A stretch of DNA of 8,208 nucleotides from the NCBI RefSeq assembly GCF_963921845.1, contig NZ_CAWUGZ010000035.1, forward strand, positions 1 through 8,208, read 5' to 3'. Numbering within the stretch: position 1 is the first letter of the stretch; every line of letters begins with the position of its first letter. Below are positions 1-5,450 of this stretch, in pieces. This DNA comes from Commensalibacter sp963921845 (GTDB lineage Bacteria; Pseudomonadota; Alphaproteobacteria; Acetobacterales; Acetobacteraceae). The translations under genes were made by a program, and so were the position numbers. The notes under the pieces are model-generated. The model saw only the letters and a list, made by a program, of their open reading frames with translations. It did no database searches and was not told where the DNA came from.

Positions 1-17
1 GTAACTTGATTTCATAA

Positions 18-51
18 AAAACGCGCTAAGGCAGGTAACTTAGCGCGTTTT
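18..51. terminator. Strong intrinsic terminator hairpin, probably bidirectional
   Basis: A perfect 13-bp stem (18-30 with 39-51, core ACGCGCTAAG/CTTAGCGCGT) closes an 8-base loop. The stem ends in AAAA on the left and TTTT on the right, so it can act as a Rho-independent terminator on either strand. It most likely ends a gene or rRNA operon that lies to the left of the window. The heptamer GTAACTT occurs at 1-7 and again at 35-41, within the loop and right arm. The stem is directly visible; which transcript it ends is inference. Confidence 0.75.
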
Positions 52-182
52 GCTTAAAATCCGTAAAGTCATTTATGCGTGCGTTTGAACGGATGATTGG
101 TGGAGCATCGTATAACATTAATGATCCTAAGCGAATAGAAAATAGGCCTTAATTACACGATAACCTATTCCCATTACCCTGT

Positions 183-257
183 TGCGGGGTGGAGCAGCCC
201 GGTAGCTCCGTCAGGCTCATAACCTGAAGGTCAGAGGTTCAAATCCTCTCCCCGTTC
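183..257 (+). tRNA. Initiator-type tRNA-Met (CAU), divergent copy
   Basis: The molecule folds as an initiator tRNA. It has acceptor arm 183-189 with 250-256, D-stem GAGC/GCTC (192-195 with 205-208), anticodon stem TCAGG/CCTGA (211-215 with 223-227) with loop CTCATAA and anticodon CAT, and T-stem AGAGG/CCTCT. Position 1 (T183) and position 72 (T256) do not pair, as expected of bacterial initiators. The A-U/G-C/G-C anticodon stem is the variant known in alphaproteobacteria such as rhizobia. Three things are odd. There is one extra base between the D-stem and the anticodon stem (C209-G210 where one base is usual). The second acceptor pair is only G-T. The 3' end reads CGTTCCTA where CGCAACCA is usual, so no CCA is encoded and the discriminator appears to be C. 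It may be a functional divergent copy needing CCA addition, or a decaying pseudogene. In many alphaproteobacteria tRNA-fMet follows 5S rRNA; no 5S is visible here. Confidence 0.75.
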
Positions 258-811
258 CTAATACCATCACTACATCCCATAAATAAATCCACACCCCCAT
301 TTAAACGCAATAAGGTGTTCCAAAGCTTCATACTCGTTGCGCTATTTTGTGCACTATAGGCGGCTGTTCAAAAAAAACGTATAGCTTCATCCCTAGCGCA
401 TAATAAGCTGTATTTTTACCCTCTTAAACCCATCAAAAAGCAGAACATCTATCAAAAGAAACCATCCCCATCCCGTCCATTATACAGACCTAAACAGTAA
501 AATCGTTTACGCTTTATATCATAAAAACAAGCCCTATACTCCGCCCACGCTCAATCTGCAAACAGTAAAACGGTCGCCTCAGGCAATAACAAACCCGTTC
601 ATCTCGTCAATCCCCACAAAAAAAGCTTATCCTCCTTGGAAAATATCAACTCAAATACTTCTGGTTAAAATTACTTTAGAGTTTGCCTTAGCTCCCTGAA
701 AACAGCAAAAAACTAAAATTTGTTTTTTATCTTTATAGCATCGTTAATAGTAGCCAAATCTTTTGTTTTTATTATTTATCAGAAAGGGACGCTTATAGTC
801 TCCCATAATTA
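258..811. other. Gene-free stretch, strongly C-over-G on the plus strand
   Basis: There is no credible gene in about 550 bases. By hand count 257-660 holds roughly 117 C and 44 G on the plus strand, a marked strand asymmetry that fades after about 660. An 11-base direct repeat AAACAGTAAAA lies at 492-502 and 560-570. A perfect minus-strand Shine-Dalgarno-like AAGGAGG is at 631-637, but only a 12-codon GTG frame follows it (579-617). Just past the arabinofuranosidase stop a weak GGGA/TCCC hairpin (786-804) has no proper U-run. The purine-rich minus strand would fit a decayed minus-strand gene, but I recognise no protein remnant. Confidence 0.5.
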
Positions 812-2332
812 TTAACGACTTGTTTTTATGATAACCATGTTAAAGCTCATAGGTGGAAGCGTAATTGCTCCACGGCTAAGCTCATCAGGAGACATATGAA
901 CTTTGCGAGGGACAACCGCGTTCGGATGGGCGAATGTATTACGGGCCTGCAAATCTTTCCCTTGTAATGTGATATGCTCCGTTACAGTTGTCTGACCAAA
1001 ATCCTCTAGATGAAATGACACTTCTACTGATTGTTTTAGCTCAGTATTTAACGTAAAGAAAGCGATCTGTTTTTCTTCTTCGTTGTAAACTGCTGCACTT
1101 TGAACGATTTTTGCGTTACCATAAAGCGTATCAATTTGCGGCACGTTGTCAAAAAATTTAAGGGCTTTGCCGCGTCCGTGCTGGCTAACCATTTGGAAAG
1201 GCCAGAAGATGGTTTGCCGTATTGCTTCCCCACCTGGTTTAGTGAAGATAGGCGCAATGACGTTAACTAATTGGGCTAAGGATGCCATTTGGACGCGGTT
1301 ACAGTGGTTAATGAGCGTACACATCAATCCACTAAAAACCAATGCATCAAGTAGGGTGTATCTTTGTTCTAAGATCGGCGGCGCAACTTCAAAACGATGT
1401 TTCCCATTTTTAAAATAATCGTCCCATGGTTCGCTTTCATTTGACCAAATATTCCATTCATCAAAAGATATCATCATATCTTTTTTAGAACCAACTTTTG
1501 CTTTTGCATAATCCGCGGTTGCCACAATGGTACGAATAAAGTTTTCCATTTGTACAAATGATGCTAGATAATCAGTCGTATTTCCATTCCGGTTTTCAAA
1601 ATAATGATGGCAAGAAAGGAAATCGATATGCTCATAAAGTCCTTCTAGAACCAGCCGGTCCCATTCTGGGAATGTTTGTTGCATGGAATTAGAACTCCCA
1701 CAGGCAACAAGCTGAATATCGGGATCAACCCAGCGCATGATTTTAGCCGTTTCTCGTGCCTTTTTTACGTAGTCATGAGCGTCTAAATGGCAGGTCTGCC
1801 ATTGACCATCCATTTCGTTACCTAAACACCATAGCTTAAAGTTGTAGGGTGCCTCACGTCCGTATTGGCGACGTAAATCGCTTAGCGTTGTACCTTTGGC
1901 TATGTTGCAGTATTCAATAAAGTAGCCAGCTTCTTGCGGCGTTCCGGTACCCATATTTACCGCTATCATGGGCTGAATTTGATACTTTTCGCACCACGTG
2001 GCAAATTCATCGATGCCGAATTGGTTGGTTTCTTTTGTCAGCCAAGCGTAATCCAAACGAACGGGACGCTCTTTTTTGGGTCCTATCCCATCGCGCCAAT
2101 TATAACCAGATAAAAAGTTCCCCCCTGGATAGCGCACCGTTGTTACCCCTAGTTCGCGAACGAGTTGAGCAACATCGGAACGAAAACCATTTTCTTCCGC
2201 AGTATCATGTCCAGGTTCATAAATACCAGAATAAACTGCACGGCCCATATGTTCAACAAATGAACCATATAGAGCTAGATTCACCTGTGCAATGGTATTG
2301 TCTCGTTGAAAGAAGAATTTAATAGTTTTCAT
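812..2332 (-). CDS. abfA: Intracellular alpha-L-arabinofuranosidase, GH51
   Basis: This retaining glycosidase releases terminal L-arabinofuranose from arabinosides and arabino-oligosaccharides. The 506 residues match the usual length of bacterial GH51 enzymes (about 500). The N-terminal two thirds form the TIM barrel and the last 120 or so residues the beta-sandwich. GH51 hallmarks are visible: YGSFVEHMGR (E27), YPGGNF (N72), the acid/base in CLGNEMDG (E173), CHHY (H242, Y244) and the nucleophile in SFDEWNIW (E292). From memory, these sit two residues before their counterparts in the Geobacillus stearothermophilus AbfA. There is no signal peptide, so it acts in the cytoplasm on imported substrate. 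The ATG overlaps the transporter stop by one base (TAATG), with AGAGG seven bases upstream (2340-2344), which fixes the start and implies coupled translation. Family assignment is firm; the natural substrate (arabinan, arabinoxylan or plant arabinosides) is inference. This sugar module is not usual in small alphaproteobacterial genomes, so transfer is possible. Confidence 0.95.
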   Translation of the reverse strand: MKTIKFFFQRDNTIAQVNLALYGSFVEHMGRAVYSGIYEPGHDTAEENGFRSDVAQLVRELGVTTVRYPGGNFLSGYNWRDGIGPKKERPVRLDYAWLTKETNQFGIDEFATWCEKYQIQPMIAVNMGTGTPQEAGYFIEYCNIAKGTTLSDLRRQYGREAPYNFKLWCLGNEMDGQWQTCHLDAHDYVKKARETAKIMRWVDPDIQLVACGSSNSMQQTFPEWDRLVLEGLYEHIDFLSCHHYFENRNGNTTDYLASFVQMENFIRTIVATADYAKAKVGSKKDMMISFDEWNIWSNESEPWDDYFKNGKHRFEVAPPILEQRYTLLDALVFSGLMCTLINHCNRVQMASLAQLVNVIAPIFTKPGGEAIRQTIFWPFQMVSQHGRGKALKFFDNVPQIDTLYGNAKIVQSAAVYNEEEKQIAFFTLNTELKQSVEVSFHLEDFGQTTVTEHITLQGKDLQARNTFAHPNAVVPRKVHMSPDELSRGAITLPPMSFNMVIIKTSR

Positions 2333-3729
2333 TATGAAACCTCTAGGTTTTTGTTATAAAATAGTTCTTTTTCGATGTGATCTATACGAAGAGAATCGAG
2401 TTTGTAGAATTTTTGCACGGTGAATAAGGACATGCTATAGGCGACGGCTGGAATCCAGACCATTAACGCATAAATACCTTGAATAGCGGAATGGGTTTGT
2501 TGTGTAACGTCGGCTTGGTAGCCGGATACAGCGAGTACACCGCCGACAATTGCACCAGAAAGTCCCAATGCGATTTTCAACATAAATAAGTTACCAGATG
2601 CGCAAATGCCACTGTAACGTTTACCGAATTTCCAGGCACCATAATTATCGACATCTCCAATCCACGTCCAGAGAATAGGAGCACCGATTTGGTGTATGAT
2701 TGATAGTATAGTGAAATAGATAAAGAACCCTATAATGTTACTGACAGGTACGAAATAAAGGCCGATTGTCAGCAGCATAGCAAGCGCTTTGGTTAGTTTA
2801 TATACAAAAACTTTATCCATTCGGTTCGTTAGGTAAGGGACAATAAATGAACCAGCTATAGCCGCAGTGACAGATAAGGCTAATAAAAAAGTATTTTGTG
2901 AATCCGGCATGTGCATGACGTATTTACCGAAGTAAATCAGCGTTGCACCTCGAACGAATGAGGGAATACAGTCCAGGAACATCGCAGCCATGCAGACAAT
3001 CCATTGATCGTTTTTAATGGCATTTCGTAGCATGATGGACATTTTTATATTTGTATGATTTTGCGGTATGACGCGTTCTTTTGTTATAAAAGCACAGTAC
3101 CAGAACATGATGACCGACATTACAGCAAAAATAAGGATTACCCAAAAAAAACCGACCTGTTTATTGCCGTTACCAAAATATGCAACAAGTGGTAACAGAG
3201 TAAGGGTACAAAATAAACTGGCCAATCCTGCGCCAACAAATCTATATTGTTGGCAAGACACCCGTTCCTGTGAGTTGGTAGAAATTACACCGCCCAATGA
3301 GCAATAGGGCATATTAACACCAGAATAAAGCAAAGAAAAAATTAGATACGTAATGAAAGCATAAACAACTTTAGCGGTATAATGAAAGGGCGGCGTATAA
3401 AACATTAATATACAGCTCAACGCGAAGGGTATGGAACAGCCGACGATCCAAGGACGAAAGCGTCCGTAACGCGTGATCTTTTTGTCCATATACGTGCCAT
3501 ACAACGGATCGAAAATGGCGTCGATAACGCGGACAATTAAAAATACCGTTGCGACTGCTCCTGGTGCAAGACCGAAAATATCTGTATAAAAGAATGATAA
3601 AAACATTGTAATTGGGTTAAACAGCATGTTACACGCTGCATCTCCTGACCCAAAGCCGCATTTTTCGAAAAAGGATAACCTTTCGTGAGCTGATTTTTTA
3701 GCCACAAACACATCCTCATCATTTTTCAT
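2332..3729 (-). CDS. GPH-family glycoside/pentoside:cation symporter
   Basis: This inner-membrane sugar importer belongs to the glycoside-pentoside-hexuronide:cation symporter family (relatives XynP, YicJ, YagG, MelB). Its 465 residues are usual for the family, and about twelve hydrophobic segments can be traced, roughly from residue 38 to 436. Family signatures are present: GFGSGDAACN at 25-34, DAIFDPLYGTYMD at 70-82 followed by RYGRFRPW (87-94), and the late loop GDVDNYGAWKFGKRYSG (358-374). Its overlap with the arabinofuranosidase gene argues for arabinoside or arabino-oligosaccharide import; xyloside or another pentoside is possible. The start is uncertain. The ATG at 3729 has only a weak purine-rich AGAAAG upstream, whereas a GTG eight codons later (3705) has GAGGA at 3713-3717, seven bases away. 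The extra residues precede the conserved region, so either start gives an intact transporter. It is the first gene of the operon and lies just downstream of a LacI-type operator. Confidence 0.92.
   Translation of the reverse strand: MKNDEDVFVAKKSAHERLSFFEKCGFGSGDAACNMLFNPITMFLSFFYTDIFGLAPGAVATVFLIVRVIDAIFDPLYGTYMDKKITRYGRFRPWIVGCSIPFALSCILMFYTPPFHYTAKVVYAFITYLIFSLLYSGVNMPYCSLGGVISTNSQERVSCQQYRFVGAGLASLFCTLTLLPLVAYFGNGNKQVGFFWVILIFAVMSVIMFWYCAFITKERVIPQNHTNIKMSIMLRNAIKNDQWIVCMAAMFLDCIPSFVRGATLIYFGKYVMHMPDSQNTFLLALSVTAAIAGSFIVPYLTNRMDKVFVYKLTKALAMLLTIGLYFVPVSNIIGFFIYFTILSIIHQIGAPILWTWIGDVDNYGAWKFGKRYSGICASGNLFMLKIALGLSGAIVGGVLAVSGYQADVTQQTHSAIQGIYALMVWIPAVAYSMSLFTVQKFYKLDSLRIDHIEKELFYNKNLEVS
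2340..2344 (-). promoter_or_regulatory. Ribosome binding site of abfA inside the transporter gene
   Basis: AGAGG on the minus strand lies seven bases before the abfA ATG and inside the last codons of the transporter. Together with the TAATG stop/start overlap it implies translational coupling, so transporter and hydrolase are made together. Confidence 0.75.
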
Positions 3730-3741
3730 GGTATTCTTTCT

Positions 3742-3770
3742 GTTAACAGTTAACGTTAACTATATTTATA
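3742..3770 (-). promoter_or_regulatory. LacI/GalR-type operator and -10 region of the arabinoside operon
   Basis: Three GTTAAC hexamers lie at 3742-3747, 3749-3754 and 3755-3760. The last two form a perfect 14-bp palindrome AGTTAACGTTAACT (3748-3761) centred on CG, the dyad form typical of LacI/GalR-family operators (AACGTT core). On the minus strand a TATAAATATAG stretch (3760-3770) immediately upstream offers a -10 element, so a bound repressor would cover the transcription start. I see no convincing -35. No regulator gene is in the window, so the cognate repressor must be encoded elsewhere. The palindrome is seen directly; repressor family and inducer (arabinose or an arabinoside) are inferred. 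Confidence 0.6.
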
Positions 3771-4428
3771 CAGCTAGTATGAATTAAGAAGGCTATCACA
3801 TAATGTTTACTGTAATAAAATCGTTCGTAAAAAGAATATAATCTTTGAAAATGTCAATAGATAACAGCAAACTGTATGTTGTCTTTCAAACAGTTATTTA
3901 ATAATATTTCGAATTTATTAAGCGCACGGGTTTTGAACAGCGACCGTAATTTTTCTTCTGTTGCCTGTAATCGATTCAACTTAACGTAATGTAAAACTTG
4001 TTTAGATATGATTTACAATGCGTGTGAGGTAAATATACTTTATCTAAAATATATTAATATCTTAAATGGCTTTAATATTTACGAAGCAACAAACGTTCTC
4101 TGAACAAATTGTTTCGATAAATAAGTATTGCATAATAATTTAAAATATAGATAAAAACTTTTTAAACAATTATTTCCTTAATACTTCTAAAGGTTAAAAA
4201 AATTACAATTTCCTAGCACAGGTTTTTTGGAACGGAAGAAAGTTTCAGTTTAAAGTTGGCGTAAATTGAAGTTGTGTAGTTAGATTTAAAAAGTCATTTA
4301 AAAGTTTAAGCATTACGATTTATTTTTCTTTTTAATTATCGAAAAAGAGAATTTTTATACTTAAATCGTATTAAATAAATACATTTTATAATAGGCGCTA
4401 ACTTTTATCATAGTTATAAAAAAAATTT
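3771..4428. other. Very AT-rich gene-free stretch
   Basis: There is no ORF with a plausible start signal in about 660 bases. Composition is extreme: lines 4141-4200 and 4321-4380 each have 8 or 9 G+C in 60. The start of this stretch is the upstream promoter region of the arabinoside operon. The only structure I can point to is the inverted repeat at 4314-4370. No RNA gene or relic protein was recognised. Confidence 0.55.
4314..4370. repeat. Imperfect long inverted repeat in AT-rich spacer
   Basis: TACGATTTA (4314-4322) is the exact reverse complement of TAAATCGTA (4362-4370). Inside it, TCTTTTT (4327-4333) pairs with AAAAAGA (4342-4348) and can be extended by three more pairs, one of them G-T. 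Together they make a bulged hairpin of about 19 pairs. It lies downstream of the gmhB-side transcript and could be its end, but such complementarity is less surprising in sequence this AT-rich. Confidence 0.35.
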
Positions 4429-4515
4429 TTAATGGATAGAAAAAAAATTTAAAAGATATAATTTTAACAAACGTTTTATACCACTTTCAACCTCTTTATG
4501 CTTAAAGCCTCTCAC
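4429..4515 (-). CDS. Possible 28-codon ORF with strong ribosome binding site
   Basis: I do not recognise this protein. A minus-strand GGAGG at 4525-4529 is followed nine bases later by GTG (4515), which opens a 28-codon frame ending in TAA at 4429-4431. The peptide starts (M/V)RGFKHKEVE and is basic in its first half, with a hydrophobic LLKLYLLNFF stretch near the end. An ATG two bases upstream of the GTG (4517) has better spacing but runs straight into TGA, so it cannot be the start. The frame begins 46 bases past the gmhB stop on the same strand and could be co-transcribed. It may be a genuine small protein, the 5' remnant of a lost gene, or chance. The ribosome binding site is the main support; the length is not by itself significant. 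Confidence 0.3.
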   Translation of the reverse strand: MRGFKHKEVESGIKRLLKLYLLNFFSIH

Positions 4516-4561
4516 ATTTAATTTCCTCCAGTATAAGATACGTGTAAGTGAAAAAATAAAA

Positions 4562-5080
4562 TTATGGCCACCTATTTTTCATAAGTGAGATAACAAAATG
4601 CTCTAGGTTATTTTGATCAAAAAGATAACTATCAATATGAGCGCGGTGTCCCGCTAAAAGATCGGTCTGTTTATCACCAATTAATATAGAACGATCACGG
4701 TCAATATTAAATTTTGCAATGGCTTTTTCAATCATGCCTGGGTTGGGTTTACGGTCAAAATGCTCTTTTTTATAAGATTCAAGACTACCTTGTGGATGAA
4801 AAGGACAAATAAAAAAAGCGTCAACGTGCGCTTGATAAGATTTTAGCTTCCTTTTTATCTGTTGATGAAATTGGTTTACGTCCTCTTCGGTGAAGTATCC
4901 CCTTGCTACGCCAGATTGATTGGATATCACGATAACGAGATATCCCAAAGCATTTATTCTTGCAATTGCTTCTGGTGCACCAGCGATAAAGTGTAAGTCA
5001 GAAGGGCGATAGGGGTATCCTGTGTCTTTATTAATAACTCCGTCACGATCGAGGAAAAAAGCAGGTCTACGTCTATTCAC
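4562..5080 (-). CDS. gmhB: HAD-IIIA phosphatase, GmhB-like (heptose-1,7-bisphosphate 7-phosphatase)
   Basis: This is a cytoplasmic HAD-superfamily phosphatase of the HAD-IIIA group. GmhB removes the 7-phosphate of D-glycero-D-manno-heptose 1,7-bisphosphate on the route to ADP- or GDP-heptose for LPS or other surface glycans. All HAD motifs are visible in 172 residues (E. coli GmhB has about 190): FFLDRDGV with nucleophile D11 and acid D13, ISNQSG (51-57), RKPNPGM (K111) and GDKQTD (135-140). The structural zinc site is largely lost. E. coli ligands C92, H94, C107 and C109 correspond here to C92, F94, H107 and D109. Similar Cys-poor versions occur in alphaproteobacteria, as I recall them. The start is GTG at 5080, set by GGAG seven bases upstream; an ATG at 5093 is out of frame and soon stops. 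No other heptose gene is nearby, so the exact substrate is inferred from family only. Confidence 0.82.
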   Translation of the reverse strand: MNRRRPAFFLDRDGVINKDTGYPYRPSDLHFIAGAPEAIARINALGYLVIVISNQSGVARGYFTEEDVNQFHQQIKRKLKSYQAHVDAFFICPFHPQGSLESYKKEHFDRKPNPGMIEKAIAKFNIDRDRSILIGDKQTDLLAGHRAHIDSYLFDQNNLEHFVISLMKNRWP

Positions 5081-5087
5081 TAAGTGG

Positions 5088-5091
5088 CTCC
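5088..5091 (-). promoter_or_regulatory. Ribosome binding site selecting the GTG start of gmhB
   Basis: GGAG on the minus strand lies seven bases before the GTG at 5080. The nearby ATG (5093-5091) overlaps it and reads only six codons before TAG, so the GTG is the supported start. Confidence 0.7.
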
Positions 5092-5243
5092 ATGTTTAGC
5101 ACAAAAGTATTAAATTAGATCTTCCTGATCGTGTTAGTTTTTAGGCCAAAGGTTTTATGATTTTTTCTAGCTGTTATTTAATTATAAAAATATTAAAAGA
5201 TAAAATAGCGGTATTCAATTAATTCCAATTAAAATTATTTTAG

Positions 5244-5264
5244 TTAAATCTGATAAAGATTTAA
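5244..5264. promoter_or_regulatory. Dyad TTAAATC-N7-GATTTAA upstream of the ilvD leader
   Basis: A perfect 7-bp dyad (5244-5250 with 5258-5264) overlaps a weak candidate -10, TAAAAT at 5262-5267, whose -35 position (TTTAGT, 5239-5244) is poor. It could be an operator or a hairpin near the ilvD leader promoter. AT-rich context makes chance a serious alternative. Confidence 0.25.
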
Positions 5265-5289
5265 AATACAGTCTAAGTTCCATTTATAA

Positions 5290-5358
5290 ATGAATTTCCT
5301 TGCTATCGTAGTTGTCTATTTTATTTTAAATAGAAGGCGTGTTAAACTGGAAAAATAA
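5290..5358 (+). CDS. Candidate branched-chain leader peptide of ilvD
   Basis: This is a 22-codon ATG frame ending in TAA, 92 bases before the ilvD start. Residues 4-13 read LAIVVVYFIL, and seven of those ten codons are Leu, Ile or Val (CTT, ATC, GTA, GTT, GTC, ATT, TTA). The frame ends in a basic stretch (NRRRVKLEK). Leader peptides rich in the end-product amino acids control ilv and leu operons by ribosome-mediated attenuation in many proteobacteria, and this one stands before a gene of exactly that pathway. The Val run lies just before a 7-bp hairpin, where a stalled ribosome would act. Against it, there is no good Shine-Dalgarno sequence before the ATG and no classical GC-rich terminator with a U-run before ilvD. 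Hydrophobic frames also arise by chance in AT-rich DNA. Confidence 0.45.
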   Translation: MNFLAIVVVYFILNRRRVKLEK

Positions 5359-5381
5359 ATCTATTAAACTTTTTAGTTTAA
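5315..5381 (+). promoter_or_regulatory. Attenuator-like set of competing RNA pairings before ilvD
   Basis: Four segments can pair in alternative ways. Segment 1 is TCTATTT (5315-5321), 2 is AAATAGA (5328-5334), 3 is TCTATTAAACT (5360-5370) and 4 is AGTTTAA (5375-5381). Pairing 1:2 gives 7 bp, 2:3 gives 6 bp (AATAGA with TCTATT) and 3:4 gives 7 bp with a TTTT loop. A second TTAAACT at 5342-5348, inside the leader frame, can also pair with segment 4. The order matches a classical 1-2-3-4 attenuator, with segments 1 and 2 inside the leader ORF. The stems are A-U rich and no U-run follows 3:4 directly (a TTTTT comes only at 5397-5401), so intrinsic termination is doubtful. Confidence 0.35.
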
Positions 5382-5450
5382 ACAGGTGATTAATAAATTT
5401 TTCACAAGCAGAATAGATTTTAGAAAATAATTAATTCTAGGAATGATTAG

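Noticed and set aside
85..116. TTGAAC and TATAAC as promoter of the tRNA-Met
   Set aside because: The spacer is 20 bases, too long for a good promoter, and the start would lie some 60 bases before the tRNA.
1..180. 5S rRNA gene upstream of the initiator tRNA, as expected in an alphaproteobacterial rRNA operon
   Set aside because: No 5S-like sequence is visible in these bases; if it exists it lies left of the window.
579..637. Perfect AAGGAGG followed by a 12-codon GTG frame on the minus strand
   Set aside because: The frame is too short, spacing is 13 bases, and the peptide (VGIDEMNGFVIA) is not recognisable; kept only as a hint of gene decay.
1146..1418. Plus-strand frame inside the arabinofuranosidase gene
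   Set aside because: It is a shadow of a well-conserved GH51 gene on the other strand and resembles no protein family.
3742..3760. GTTAAC triplet as a CRISPR-like or mobile-element repeat
   Set aside because: The units are only six bases, adjacent, and palindromic at a promoter, which fits an operator better.
3794..3805. CRP-like half site (TGTGA on the minus strand) upstream of the arabinoside operon
   Set aside because: Only one half is present; no matching TCACA at the right distance.
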